A DNA stretch of 64,000 nucleotides from Rossellomorea aquimaris (lineage in GTDB: Bacteria > Bacillota > Bacilli > Bacillales > Bacillaceae_B), in assembly GCF_020172085.1 (NCBI RefSeq), contig NZ_JAIVAT010000008.1, positions 248,001-312,000 of the forward strand, in the 5' to 3' direction. Shown here piece after piece: positions 33,618 to 42,415 of the stretch. The notes beneath the pieces were generated by a model that saw only the letters and a program-made list of their open reading frames with translations, had not been told where the DNA came from and did no database searches. Position 1 is the stretch's first letter. Every line of letters starts with the position of its first letter. Made by a program: the position numbers and the translations under genes.

Positions 33618-33778
33618 GGGACGGACCTCTGTCCAATATCAGATTTATTGTCGAATATAGCCTGGGAAATAAACAGAATGACCATGGTTATTGACATATT
33701 TTGTCGCATTGAACAGAAGAATATTTCCTGGATTACGTCTCACACTATAACCGAGCACTATTTTGGGAGGGATTTTGA

Positions 33779-33913
33779 ATGGGTCGTACAAAAAAAGGAA
33801 ACCGAAATGCTCAAAGTAATACGAATGCTAAAAAAGGGAATCGTACAAGTTCCGAATTAGTCGAATTCACGACAGGACAGGCGAATACCAAGAAAAACCG
33901 GACGCAGGATTAG
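33779..33913 (+). CDS. Small basic hydrophilic protein, function unknown
   Basis: A 44-residue protein beginning MGRTKKGNRNAQSN and ending KKNRTQD, rich in Asn, Lys, Thr and Arg, without hydrophobic stretches. The strong GGGAGG eight bases before the ATG and the terminator right after it mark a real gene. Composition and size resemble minor acid-soluble spore proteins, but I recognise no specific family. A sporulation-specific promoter was not identified. Confidence 0.65.
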   Translation: MGRTKKGNRNAQSNTNAKKGNRTSSELVEFTTGQANTKKNRTQD

Positions 33914-33938
33914 TCACTACCGGCTCCGAATAAAGAAT

Positions 33939-33977
33939 AACCGGAAACAAAGGTTCACCATTGTTTCCGGTTTTTTT
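33939..33977 (+). terminator. Terminator of the small basic protein gene
   Basis: CCGGAAACAA pairs with TTGTTTCCGG, followed by seven T residues. Confidence 0.92.
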
Positions 33978-34043
33978 ATATAGAGGAATCTTCCACCCTA
34001 TCCCGAATCTATTAAGGGAGATCATTATGGGGAGGAATACGAA

Positions 34044-34565
34044 ATGAAGGAACAAATGTTATTTCAACAAATGGAATTCATCCGAATGCGCACCCTTGCT
34101 GCCCTGGATGCCACAACCGAACAACTGGCGGATGAAATCCCTGAAGGTTTTAAAAACTCGATCCGGTGGAATCTGGGTCATATCTTATTATCCCAGGAAA
34201 ACCTGCTGTATTCATTTGTAGGAGAAAATGACCGTAAATCTCTTCCACCTGAATATGGGGAGTTGTTTGGCTTCAATACCAGCCCTAAAACGTGGGAATC
34301 CCTCACGCCTCCTACCCTGAGTGAACTACGTGACAAATTGGAGGCTCAGCCTCTAAGGATAAAAGAAGCTTTCACAGGCCGCTTAGATCAATTGGGAGAG
34401 AAGCCGTTTGTCCTTGGAGAACATACGACGTTTACCACTTTAGCTGAAGTTCTTTCCTTTGCTAACTGGCATGAAGGGTTACATCAAGGAACCATTACAT
34501 CGATCAAACGGGTGCAAGGCATAGAGAATCTTTGGGAAAAGGCAGAAGAGAAGGTGAAAAGATAA
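34044..34565 (+). CDS. DinB family protein
   Basis: A 173-residue four-helix-bundle protein of the DinB/YfiT-like superfamily. SIRWNLGHILLSQENLLY contains the first metal His, and SFANWHEGLHQGTITSIKRV the HxxxH pair near the C terminus, giving the usual three-His metal site. Members include metal-dependent thiol S-transferases (bacillithiol or others); whether this one acts so is inference, supported loosely by bacillithiol capacity in the genome (bshB2 at 1556). GGGAGG precedes the ATG. Confidence 0.82.
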   Translation: MKEQMLFQQMEFIRMRTLAALDATTEQLADEIPEGFKNSIRWNLGHILLSQENLLYSFVGENDRKSLPPEYGELFGFNTSPKTWESLTPPTLSELRDKLEAQPLRIKEAFTGRLDQLGEKPFVLGEHTTFTTLAEVLSFANWHEGLHQGTITSIKRVQGIENLWEKAEEKVKR

Positions 34566-34603
34566 AAGACATGGTGGCTCATGATCTGGGCCGCCATGTC
34601 TTT
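34564..34603. terminator. Bidirectional terminator between the DinB gene and msrAB
   Basis: AAAGACATGGTGGC pairs with GCCGCCATGTCTTT (small mismatches) between converging genes. Confidence 0.85.
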
Positions 34604-35540
34604 ATTTATGATGAAATAATATGAGAAAGTCTCCATATCCTTCTTCTTCAAGCTTTTCTTTAGGGATAAAACGCAAAGCGGCCGAGTTGATACAATAGCG
34701 AAGCCCTTTCGGACCAGGACCATCAGTGAATACATGTCCAAGATGGGAATCGGCTTCCCTGCTCCTCACTTCCACACGTGTCGAGCGATGAGAAAGATCG
34801 TATCGTTCGTTTACACTCGCATCCATGACAGGCTTTGTGAAGCTCGGCCAGCCGCATCCACTGTCATACTGATCCTTTGATGTGAATAAGGGTTCTCCTG
34901 ACACGATATCCACATATATTCCTTCTTCACTATTATCCCAGTACTCGTTTTCATAAGGTGGCTCTGTGCCATCTTCCTGTGTCACGAAATACTGCATGTC
35001 CGTCAGCTTCCCTTTTAAATAAGACCGGTCCCTGGGCCAATACTTCTTTAAAAAGTCTTCTCTGCTTCGCTTATATAGGGCATAGCGGAAAGCGTTTTTC
35101 TTGTGAAAATCCTGATGATATTCTTCAGCAGGGTAAAACTCCACGGCGGGCAGAATCTCTGTCACAATCGGTTCTGAGAATCGCCCACTCTTCTCCAGCT
35201 CTTCTTTTGATGTTTCGGCAAGTCGTTTCTGGGTCTCGCTGTGATAAAAAACCGCTGTCCTATATGAGCTTCCACGATCTTTGAATTGGCCCCCGCTATC
35301 GGTCGGATCAATTTGTTGCCAGAACAGATCCAGAAGTTTTGCATAAGGAAACATAACCGGATCAAACGTGATTTGCACCGCTTCATAATGGCCGGTGGCA
35401 CCTGACGTCACCTCTTTATAAGTAGGGTCAGCCGTTACGCCTCCCGTATACCCTGAAACAATGCTCTCAATCCCTTCTTGGTCTTCGAAGGGCTCTACCA
35501 TACACCAGAAACATCCCCCTGCAAATGTTGCTTTCTCCAT
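34602..35540 (-). CDS. msrAB: Fused peptide methionine sulfoxide reductase MsrA-MsrB
   Basis: A 312-residue bifunctional repair enzyme reducing both methionine S-sulfoxide (MsrA) and R-sulfoxide (MsrB). Msr[15 protein letters not shown] with catalytic Cys near residue 10, [18 protein letters not shown] and YHQDF. MsrB from about residue 175: [29 protein letters not shown] and [13 protein letters not shown] with the catalytic Cys. The CxxC zinc pairs of many MsrB proteins are not present. It has no signal peptide, so it is cytoplasmic. AAAGGAGG precedes the ATG. The CHY zinc-finger gene upstream may share the transcript. Confidence 0.93.
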   Translation of the reverse strand: MEKATFAGGCFWCMVEPFEDQEGIESIVSGYTGGVTADPTYKEVTSGATGHYEAVQITFDPVMFPYAKLLDLFWQQIDPTDSGGQFKDRGSSYRTAVFYHSETQKRLAETSKEELEKSGRFSEPIVTEILPAVEFYPAEEYHQDFHKKNAFRYALYKRSREDFLKKYWPRDRSYLKGKLTDMQYFVTQEDGTEPPYENEYWDNSEEGIYVDIVSGEPLFTSKDQYDSGCGWPSFTKPVMDASVNERYDLSHRSTRVEVRSREADSHLGHVFTDGPGPKGLRYCINSAALRFIPKEKLEEEGYGDFLILFHHK

Positions 35541-35588
35541 ATCACCCCTCCTTTCGTTTCACGTGAAACATATCCCTCAAAAAAACAC

Positions 35589-35918
35589 TCACCCTTGAAA
35601 ATACATATGATAATGGTTCTGACACCCAGGGTTAAAGGAAGACTGACAATGAGGACAGACTGACTGGCAATTCATATATTGCAGAATGGTTAACTCATTC
35701 TTGCATTCTCCGCAAAGAACCGCTTTCGTATTCCACTCTTCTGGAGACCAGAGAATGGGAGCATGATCTGTCACTTCTTCATGGCAACTATGACAAGGAT
35801 AATAGGTGTCGCAGCATTTAAATTTAATCGCGATGATATCCTTCGACGACCTATAATGTTTGCATTTGGTCTTAGAACCCACTTCTACGCCAGACACCGT
35901 AATCAACTTTTCAGTCAT
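35589..35918 (-). CDS. CHY-type zinc finger protein
   Basis: A 109-residue cytoplasmic protein with the CHY zinc-finger pattern: TKCKHYRSSKDIIAIKF (C-x-HY), CCDTYYPCHSCH, LCGECK and CPHCQSSFNPGCQNHYHMYF. It has about ten Cys and His ligands for several zinc ions. The bacterial members resemble yeast Hot13, a redox/zinc factor, but have no settled role. AAGGAGG precedes the ATG. It lies 48 bases upstream of msrAB on the same strand, so a link to redox or metal stress is plausible. Confidence 0.87.
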   Translation of the reverse strand: MTEKLITVSGVEVGSKTKCKHYRSSKDIIAIKFKCCDTYYPCHSCHEEVTDHAPILWSPEEWNTKAVLCGECKNELTILQYMNCQSVCPHCQSSFNPGCQNHYHMYFQG

Positions 35919-36075
35919 GATCTTCCTCCTTATTTCTGTATGTATTAGTCTTCGATATTCTTTGCTTATATTCCTACCAGGATCCGTAACGGATCTTCCG
36001 TACTCACTTCCTGCTGGTCTGATATTCTACCTGTACTATACAATGAATAATAAGAGAATGGGAGGGGGAAGATTC

Positions 36076-36690
36076 TTGAAGTTAATTGTATTCGGAGCAA
36101 CAGGTGGTACAGGGAAAGAAGTAGTCAAGCAAGCATTGGCAGATGGTCATGAAGTCACAGCATTTATTAGGAATCCCATAAAAATGAGTGATGAACATCC
36201 ACTTCTGACCATCGTGCAGGGTGATGCTTTAAGCATGAAAGACGTGGGAAATGCACTAACAGGACATGAAGCAGTCATATCTTGTCTCGGTTCAAATGGC
36301 TTGAAGGAAACCAATATCCTCACCGAGATGACAAAGAATATCCTGAATGGTATGAAGACTCATAACATCGAGCGAATCGCTTACGTGGCATCAGCGGGCA
36401 TAAACAAAGAAATACCGGGGCTTACAGGGAAACTCTCACAATTCATCCTTCGCAATGTGTTAAAGGACCATGGGGATGCTGTAGAAGAAATTAAGAAACA
36501 AGGCGTTCATTATACGATTGCAAGACCCATGCAATTGACAACCCAACCTCTATCCAAGACGTATCGCCAAGATACACATTCAATTCCCGTTAAGGGTCGG
36601 AAAATAGGAAGGGCTGATGTCGCCCACTTCCTGCTACAAAGCGTTGTTCAGGGAAAACATATGAACGAATCCATTGGTTTGGCTTACTAA
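36076..36690 (+). CDS. NAD(P)-binding (NmrA-like) protein, YwnB-like
   Basis: A 204-residue Rossmann-fold protein of the atypical SDR/NmrA group. KLIVFGATGGTGKEVVKQAL gives the GxxGxxG cofactor motif; TAFIRNP follows the second strand; the chain ends without the usual YxxxK. It probably binds NADPH and reduces flavins or quinones, or acts as a redox sensor. The TTG at 36076 fits GGAGGGGG and the family N terminus; in-frame ATGs upstream lack ribosome sites. Confidence 0.78.
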   Translation: MKLIVFGATGGTGKEVVKQALADGHEVTAFIRNPIKMSDEHPLLTIVQGDALSMKDVGNALTGHEAVISCLGSNGLKETNILTEMTKNILNGMKTHNIERIAYVASAGINKEIPGLTGKLSQFILRNVLKDHGDAVEEIKKQGVHYTIARPMQLTTQPLSKTYRQDTHSIPVKGRKIGRADVAHFLLQSVVQGKHMNESIGLAY

Positions 36691-36697
36691 ATACATC

Positions 36698-36751
36698 AAA
36701 AAGGACTGGCCCGCTTACATCATACTCGATGAAGAGGGCCAGTCCCTTTTA
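36698..36751. terminator. Bidirectional terminator
   Basis: GGACTGGCCC pairs with GGGCCAGTCC, with A and T tracts either side, between converging genes. Confidence 0.9.
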
Positions 36752-36752
36752 T

Positions 36753-37424
36753 TCAGCTTTTATGCTCAAGTATTCCTCTTAAATCCTTATAAACAAAATG
36801 AGGTTTTACCCCCAGCTCATCCATCACCTTATCCTGCCGATTGATCCAGGCGGTATGGAACCCAAAGTTCGTGGCTCCCGCAATATCCCAAGGATTGGAT
36901 GACATGAACAAGACTTCTTCCCGTTTCACTCCCAGCCTTTTAAGAACAAGCTGATAAGCCATAGGAGTCGGTTTGAACTGTTTGACTTCATCCACTGTCA
37001 ACACTTCATCCAGTAAGTGTCCAAACGAAGACTGTTCCACCAGTGGTGAAAGCATATCAATGGAACCGTTCGAAAAAATGGCCGTTTGATATGGTTTCAG
37101 ATTTTCAAGAACCTGTTCCACTTCTTCATAATGAGTCAATTCAAGATAGGCATCCAGTAATTCGTTCTCATTGTCTTCAGAAAGGTCGACCCCGACTTGT
37201 ACACAAGCGAAATGAAGGGCCTCCCTTGTGATCGAGAAGAATGTCTCATATGTCCCCATCAGCTGACGCAGGAAGCTGTACTCCAGTTGTTTCTGCCTCC
37301 ACACCTGACTGATCTCCTCCCCTTTGTCCGGAAAGATTTCATTACATTTATCAATAACAGAATGTACATCGAACAGCGTCCCGTATGCATCGAATACAAA
37401 TGCTTTTATCGTAAGATTTGACAT
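36753..37424 (-). CDS. Type II haloacid dehalogenase (HAD superfamily)
   Basis: A 223-residue HAD hydrolase of the L-2-haloacid dehalogenase subclass. FDAYGTLFDVHS is motif I, where DxYGT (not DxDGT) is diagnostic of dehalogenases; FSNGSIDML is motif II, KPTPMAYQLVLKRLG motif III Lys, and MSSNPWDIAGATNFGF the late motif with SSNxWD, again diagnostic. It hydrolyses short 2-haloalkanoic acids. The ATG at 37424 follows AGGAGG. It is monocistronic. Confidence 0.87.
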   Translation of the reverse strand: MSNLTIKAFVFDAYGTLFDVHSVIDKCNEIFPDKGEEISQVWRQKQLEYSFLRQLMGTYETFFSITREALHFACVQVGVDLSEDNENELLDAYLELTHYEEVEQVLENLKPYQTAIFSNGSIDMLSPLVEQSSFGHLLDEVLTVDEVKQFKPTPMAYQLVLKRLGVKREEVLFMSSNPWDIAGATNFGFHTAWINRQDKVMDELGVKPHFVYKDLRGILEHKS

Positions 37425-37579
37425 ACACACCCTCCTAACAGATTCTCTTAATATAATAGACCAATGTATAAATAGTAAACTTTTTCACCCATGCAGGGAG
37501 CAGGCAGATTCATTTTAAGTATGCTCTCTTTATGGTATATTACTTCGAGCATAAAAATAAATAATGGAGGTGTTTACGA

Positions 37580-38923
37580 ATGACTAGTGATCAACATGCA
37601 CAAGCCTCTCCTTCACATACAAAGACGATTCTTTTCCTGAGTCTTACCATATGGCTAGTGGTCATGAATACAACGATGTTCAACGTAGCCCTTCCAAACG
37701 TTTTAAAAGATTTCTCATTGGCGCCTTCCGAAGGGGCCTGGATTGTATCCGGGTATTCCATCGTGCTCGCGATCTGTACCATTACGTATACCAGATTGGC
37801 CGATTACATCCCCATCAGACGGTTGCTGATCCTTGGCATCACCATTTTCGGGGTCGCCTCATTCACAGGCTTCTTCGCCCATACGTTTGCTTGGTTATTG
37901 CTTTCCCGTCTGTTTCAAGCGGCAGGTGCAGCTGCCATTCCCGGATTGTCGATGGTTTTCGCCGGACGTTTCATCCCCTTGCATAGGCGTGGCCGGGCAC
38001 TCGCGATGATAGCATCCGCTTCTTCCCTTGGATTTGGGTTGGGCCCCGTTGTGGGTGGGGTCATTACGGATTATCTGAATTGGAATTATTTATTCTTGGT
38101 TACATTATGCGTACTTGGAATGATTCCCGTATTGTACCGCTTCCTGCCGAATGAAACGACCAGAAAGGGGTACTTCGATGTATGGGGCGGTTTACTCACA
38201 GGTGTAGGAATCACCTTTTTCCTACTCTTCATTTCGACATTTCACTGGTATTATCTCGCGGGGGCCGTTGTTTTCTTCGGGGGCTTGTGGATCCGAATCC
38301 ATAAAATCGAGCTTCCCTTCATTCAACCAAGCCTGATCCGTGATAAGGGCTACCGCCAGATACTTTATATGAGTTTTCTGGGATTCGTCACCCATTTTGC
38401 GATTTTGATTGTCATGCCCCTCATGCTTCAGCATGTGTTTGGCAAAAATCCGACGGCCGTCGGATTCATCATTTTCCCGGGTGCGATGCTCTCTGCAGTG
38501 GCAGCCATTTTTGTAGGAAGACTGATTGACCGTTATGGGAATATCAGAGTGATGTTTCTCGCCCATATCCTTCTCATTCTTTCGACCATCATCTTTTATT
38601 TCTTATCACCGAAAAGTGAATACATGATTATGCTAGCCTACATGTTCACAAGTTTTGGGTTCTCAAGTCTTTCCTCAAGCTCCACTAACGAGGTTTCCCG
38701 GGTCATGAGTAAGGAATTGACGGCTTCTGGTATCGGCATGAAGCAGCTGATCCATTATGTCGGGAGCGCTTCAGGTTCCGTCCTTGGCGGGATCATCGTG
38801 GAATTTGGCGGTGCGGACTTTCCGGTGAGCTCCTTTCAGAACACCTTTCTCGTTCTGATCGGATTCATGATGCTTTCTCTCCTTCTATTATTTTTATATC
38901 GCAGACAGGACAATAAACGATAG
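37580..38923 (+). CDS. MFS multidrug efflux transporter (DHA2/EmrB-like)
   Basis: A 447-residue major facilitator with about 12-14 membrane segments. LNFVL-like MNTTMFNVALPNVLKDF, WIVSGYSIVLAICTITYTRLAD (motif A region), RLFQAAGAAAIPGLSM and LGFGLGPVVGGVITDYLNWNYLF (motif C, antiporter) match the DHA2 drug/H+ antiporters. The short C terminus is basic. Drug substrate unknown; no adjacent regulator. GGAGGTG precedes the ATG. Confidence 0.83.
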   Translation: MTSDQHAQASPSHTKTILFLSLTIWLVVMNTTMFNVALPNVLKDFSLAPSEGAWIVSGYSIVLAICTITYTRLADYIPIRRLLILGITIFGVASFTGFFAHTFAWLLLSRLFQAAGAAAIPGLSMVFAGRFIPLHRRGRALAMIASASSLGFGLGPVVGGVITDYLNWNYLFLVTLCVLGMIPVLYRFLPNETTRKGYFDVWGGLLTGVGITFFLLFISTFHWYYLAGAVVFFGGLWIRIHKIELPFIQPSLIRDKGYRQILYMSFLGFVTHFAILIVMPLMLQHVFGKNPTAVGFIIFPGAMLSAVAAIFVGRLIDRYGNIRVMFLAHILLILSTIIFYFLSPKSEYMIMLAYMFTSFGFSSLSSSSTNEVSRVMSKELTASGIGMKQLIHYVGSASGSVLGGIIVEFGGADFPVSSFQNTFLVLIGFMMLSLLLLFLYRRQDNKR

Positions 38924-38933
38924 CTAAAGAGTT

Positions 38934-38962
38934 CCAGGCAGAATTATCTGCCTGGTTTTTTT
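38934..38962 (+). terminator. Terminator of the MFS gene
   Basis: CCAGGCAGA, loop ATTA, TCTGCCTGG, then seven T residues. Confidence 0.93.
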
Positions 38963-39046
38963 ATATGAAATTTTCTTCAGCCCCATGGATTCTCTCCCTG
39001 CTATTCAGGGTATAGTAAGAAAAAATAGTAGAACAGGGGAATTCAT

Positions 39047-40516
39047 TTGAAGACAAAGAGAAAGTGGTACAAGAAGAAAAGTTGGTGGATCGGCGGCGCC
39101 ATCCTGCTGATTCTTACCGTGGTCATGTTTTACAACCGGGTAAAACCATTGCCACCCGGGGTTTCGTACGCCAGTGACACCTATACCATACCGGAAAAGG
39201 AAGTAGAATTTTTATACGATTTGACTTATCAGAAAGATGGAAAGGAACAATATGACCAGTCGATCTTCAATGAAGTCTATCAAACCATTGAAGAAGCCGA
39301 TGATTTTCTTGTACTAGACTTATTTTTAGTGAACGGATATACGAAGGGTGACCGCGATTATCCTAAAATCAGTGAAACATTATCCAAGAAAATTCAAGAA
39401 CAGATGAAAAAGAAACCCGATTTAAAAGTGGTTTTTATCAGTGATGTTGTCAATACGACTTACGGATCTCATATAGCGAAACAACTTGAACCGTTAGAAA
39501 AACAGGGAGCTGAAGTCGTATTTACCGACTTGAATCGCCTGAGAGATCCCAACATCTTATACTCAGGTGTCTGGAGGACCACTATTGGCTGGTTTGGACA
39601 GGATGGTTATGGGTGGCTGCCCAACCCGATGGCCCCTTCCGCACCAAACGTCACGATGAGATCCTATTTGAAACTATTAAATGTAAAGGCCAATCATCGA
39701 AAAGTGGTGATGACGGAAGACGCAGGTCTCATCTTATCGGCCAACCCCCATGATGCCAGTGGTTTTCATTCGAATATTGCTTTCAAGGTGAAGGGGGACA
39801 TCATCAAGGATATGGTCAAAGCCGAAAAAGCCGTTGCGGCATTCTCAAATGGCAAGATGGACGCCTTCCCTTCCGAGGAAGAACTCGACAAGACCGTCAA
39901 AGACGTCCCTACAGATGGATCGACTGTCAAGGCACAAATCTTGACGGAACGAAAAATCCAAAAAGGGGTCGTACAGGCATTAGATAAGGCCAAAAAGGGT
40001 GACGAAGCATGGATCGGCATGTTTTATCTGGCGGACCGGGACATCATCGATGCGATTGAAGATGCAGCCGAACGGGGAGTGGACATCCGTATAGTGCTGG
40101 ACCCGAATCAGAATGCCTTTGGTCAAGAAAAGATCGGGTTACCGAACCTCCCTATTGCAGCCGAACTCCATAAATTAGAGAACGAACATATTACCATCAG
40201 ATGGTATAACACCAATAAAGAGCAATATCATACAAAAATTATCTATGTAAAAGGAAAGGATCAAAGTACCGTCATTGGCGGGTCGGGGAACTATACGTCC
40301 CGGAATATGGATGATTACAATATGGAAGAAAACCTGAAGCTGACAGCCCCTACAGACAGCAAGACCATGACTGAAATCGACGACTATTTTGACCGTATAT
40401 GGAACAACCGGAACGGGACGTACACCGTTGACTATGAAGAATATCAGGATAAATTGCCTGCTGTTAAGTATGTCATGTATGTCCTTCAGAAAATTTTCCA
40501 AGTGACAACATATTAG
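39047..40516 (+). CDS. Membrane-anchored phospholipase D family protein
   Basis: A 489-residue protein with an N-terminal membrane helix (WWIGGAILLILTVVMFY) and two HKD-like catalytic sites: NHRKVVMTEDAGLILSANPHD and YHTKIIYVKGKDQSTVIGGSGNYT (landmarks; His, Lys, and following Asp/Ser positions). This is the PLD/cardiolipin synthase superfamily; the arrangement with one anchor and a large outer domain differs from Cls (two helices at the start and the usual RNHRK), so a secreted-side phospholipase or transferase is likely. It starts with TTG after AGGGGA. It stands alone ahead of the GlsB-like gene. Confidence 0.8.
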   Translation: MKTKRKWYKKKSWWIGGAILLILTVVMFYNRVKPLPPGVSYASDTYTIPEKEVEFLYDLTYQKDGKEQYDQSIFNEVYQTIEEADDFLVLDLFLVNGYTKGDRDYPKISETLSKKIQEQMKKKPDLKVVFISDVVNTTYGSHIAKQLEPLEKQGAEVVFTDLNRLRDPNILYSGVWRTTIGWFGQDGYGWLPNPMAPSAPNVTMRSYLKLLNVKANHRKVVMTEDAGLILSANPHDASGFHSNIAFKVKGDIIKDMVKAEKAVAAFSNGKMDAFPSEEELDKTVKDVPTDGSTVKAQILTERKIQKGVVQALDKAKKGDEAWIGMFYLADRDIIDAIEDAAERGVDIRIVLDPNQNAFGQEKIGLPNLPIAAELHKLENEHITIRWYNTNKEQYHTKIIYVKGKDQSTVIGGSGNYTSRNMDDYNMEENLKLTAPTDSKTMTEIDDYFDRIWNNRNGTYTVDYEEYQDKLPAVKYVMYVLQKIFQVTTY

Positions 40517-40542
40517 GTTTTGACTTTGAGAAAAAGGGGAAT
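40517..40542 (+). promoter_or_regulatory. Putative SigB promoter of the GlsB-like gene
   Basis: GTTTTG, a 14-base spacer, then GGGAAT fits the general-stress consensus GTTTww-N12-15-GGGwAw. It lies 50 bases before the GlsB start. Homologous B. subtilis genes are SigB-dependent, which agrees. Confidence 0.5.
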
Positions 40543-40591
40543 TTACTTTATAACAACACATATTAAAAAACGATAAATGGAGGTAACAAAA

Positions 40592-40849
40592 ATGGGTATT
40601 ATCTTGTACTTAATTGTTGGTGGAATCATCGGTTGGTTAGCTGGACTTATATTAGGTAAAGACGTTCCTGGCGGGATCATCGGAAACATCATTGCCGGTA
40701 TCATCGGTGCATGGATCGGCGGAGAGCTCCTCGGAAGCTTCGGACCGTCACTTGCAGGAATCGCCATCGTACCGGCCTTGATTGGAGCGATCATCTTTGT
40801 ATTCCTATTAAGTCTTCTTCTAAGAGGAATGAGAAGAACGTCTCATTAA
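40592..40849 (+). CDS. GlsB/YeaQ/YmgE family stress membrane protein
   Basis: An 85-residue, very hydrophobic Gly/Ile-rich protein with three membrane helices: LIVGGIIGWLAGLILGKDVPGG, IIGNIIAGIIGAWIGGELLG and AGIAIVPALIGAIIFVFLL (landmarks). It ends in a basic tail RGMRRTSH. This is the transglycosylase-associated (Tag) family induced by general stress in many bacteria; biochemical role unknown. GGAGG precedes the ATG. Confidence 0.87.
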   Translation: MGIILYLIVGGIIGWLAGLILGKDVPGGIIGNIIAGIIGAWIGGELLGSFGPSLAGIAIVPALIGAIIFVFLLSLLLRGMRRTSH

Positions 40850-40857
40850 GGAGATTG

Positions 40858-40885
40858 CCCCCCTGGAGTCCAGGGGGGTTATTTT
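40858..40885 (+). terminator. Terminator of the GlsB-like gene
   Basis: CCCCCCTGG pairs with CCAGGGGGG around a three-base loop, followed by TTATTTT. Confidence 0.88.
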
Positions 40886-40893
40886 GTGCCAAT

Positions 40894-40916
40894 AAAAAAA
40901 CAGCCATTGCAGGCTG
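40894..40916 (-). terminator. Terminator of the 34-residue protein gene
   Basis: On the minus strand CAGCC pairs with GGCTG and a run of seven T residues follows. Confidence 0.75.
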
Positions 40917-40921
40917 CTCTC

Positions 40922-41026
40922 TTAATACGTCATCGATTTCTTATGTCTTCGTTTATTCCGATACTTCTTATAGATCGGGTAAATAATAGGTCCCCATTTG
41001 ATCAGTCTTCCAATTAAACGTTTCAT
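40922..41026 (-). CDS. 34-residue basic amphipathic protein
   Basis: A short protein beginning MKRLIGRLIKWGPIIYPIYK and ending in a very basic tail (KYRNKRRHKKSMTY). GGAGGTTACC precedes the ATG by about eight bases and a terminator follows the stop, so it is probably expressed. I know similar small basic proteins in bacilli without a function; membrane or nucleic acid binding is possible. Confidence 0.6.
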   Translation of the reverse strand: MKRLIGRLIKWGPIIYPIYKKYRNKRRHKKSMTY

Positions 41027-41124
41027 AAAGGTAACCTCCTTTGTATAGTACTCTATACCCGAATCGGAAGAAAGAAAACATATGCTAGAATGGAGAAAAG
41101 ACGATAAATGACGGGGAGTTTCTC

Positions 41125-42276
41125 ATGCAAATCACGGAAGAATTAGCTTATCCAATCATCTCAAAACTGAAGACCATCGTTCATTACAATATCAACATCA
41201 TGAACGCGTCCGGCGTCATTGTTGCCAGTACAGACCCTTCACGTATGAATCAAGTTCACGAAGGAGCTCTATACGTTCTCGAACAGAAAAGCCCATTGAT
41301 CATATCGGAGCAAGAATCAGGCAGGTATCACGGCTCCAAGGAAGGAATCAACCTTCCGATTGAGTTCCTTGGGGAAATGATCGGAGTTGTCGGGGTTACA
41401 GGTTCTCCACAAGAATTAGAGCAGTTTGTGAAGATCGTGAAGGTCACCGTTGAAGTGATGTTGCAGCAGGTACATTTTCACAATCAATTGCAGCACCAAA
41501 AAACATTGATGGATAATTGGTTACTGGATTTGGTTCACCCCCATTATTTTGATGAACAAAAAAATGAGTCATTTGCACATCACTACTTACATCTCGAAAC
41601 GAACGAAAAGGTACAAATCATGTTGGTTCAATTTGATGACCTATCAGCCCACTCTTCACCGAGCCTTCCTCTATCAATGGTCAAGGAAGAGCTAATGAGG
41701 AGAATAATGCTTCAACTACCGAAAGTGCACTTTCAATCCTTCGTTACCGAATCATCCTGCGTTCTCGGCATTTCATCAAGCATTTGCCCCACCAAGGGAG
41801 AAAGTATCCAGCTGGCTAACCGCCTGCAGCGACATTTACAGGAAAAGCATTTCAGCGTGAAGACAGCTGTCGGAAATATCTACTCGGGAGTCAACGGATA
41901 CAGAAAATCTTATATGGAAGCACACAACTCACTGGAATTACAAGAGAGTTTCCCACAGTTCCCCGACTATATCCATATTCAGGATTGGGGTATCATGGAT
42001 CTTATCAAGCAAGTGCCCATTGAGATCAGGAAGGATTTTATGAATCGTTATGATGATCGTACCTTCCACCTGAGCACCACGCTGCGAGAGACTCTTCAAC
42101 GGCTGTTTGACTGCCAATTAAACATGAAAGAGACAGCAAGCTCATTGCATATTCACCGAAACACTCTCCTCTACAGACTTGAAAGTATTGAGGAACTGAC
42201 AGGTCTTAATCCAAGACAGTTTGATGATGCCATATTGCTTAGATTTCTTTTAATCATCCAGGAGATGAGTATGTAG
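41125..42276 (+). CDS. cdaR: CdaR family sugar-diacid regulator
   Basis: A 383-residue transcription factor. Residues about 1-135 form the putative sugar diacid recognition domain (ELAYPIISKLKTIVHYNINIMNASGVIVAS as landmark). The last 60 residues contain the PucR-type helix-turn-helix: QRLFDCQLNMKETASSLHIHRNTLLYRLESIEELTG. In E. coli CdaR activates glycerate/glucarate genes. Here glxK and a GntP permease follow on the same strand after a terminator, so it is their likely activator. GGGGAG precedes the ATG. Confidence 0.9.
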   Translation: MQITEELAYPIISKLKTIVHYNINIMNASGVIVASTDPSRMNQVHEGALYVLEQKSPLIISEQESGRYHGSKEGINLPIEFLGEMIGVVGVTGSPQELEQFVKIVKVTVEVMLQQVHFHNQLQHQKTLMDNWLLDLVHPHYFDEQKNESFAHHYLHLETNEKVQIMLVQFDDLSAHSSPSLPLSMVKEELMRRIMLQLPKVHFQSFVTESSCVLGISSSICPTKGESIQLANRLQRHLQEKHFSVKTAVGNIYSGVNGYRKSYMEAHNSLELQESFPQFPDYIHIQDWGIMDLIKQVPIEIRKDFMNRYDDRTFHLSTTLRETLQRLFDCQLNMKETASSLHIHRNTLLYRLESIEELTGLNPRQFDDAILLRFLLIIQEMSM

Positions 42277-42288
42277 ACGTAAGAATAT

Positions 42289-42316
42289 GATTGTGCAGAT
42301 GCACAATCTTTTTTAT
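42289..42316 (+). terminator. Terminator of cdaR
   Basis: GATTGTGC, loop AGAT, GCACAATC and T-rich sequence. Confidence 0.88.
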
Positions 42317-42347
42317 TTTTATACAGAAATGTTTAGAGGAACTCACA

Positions 42348-42376
42348 TTGTAACCGCTTACTTTAGTTGATTTAAT
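42348..42376 (+). promoter_or_regulatory. Promoter of glxK overlapped by a cre site
   Basis: TTGTAA (42348-42353), 17 bases, TTTAAT (42371-42376) is a reasonable SigA promoter. TTGTAACCGCTTACT (42348-42362) fits the CcpA consensus WTGNAANCGNWNNCW at every fixed position and overlaps the -35, so carbon catabolite repression of glycerate use is likely. Confidence 0.65.
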
Positions 42377-42415
42377 AGAAGAATAGATTCTATTTTCTGA
42401 AAAAAAGGAGCCGCT

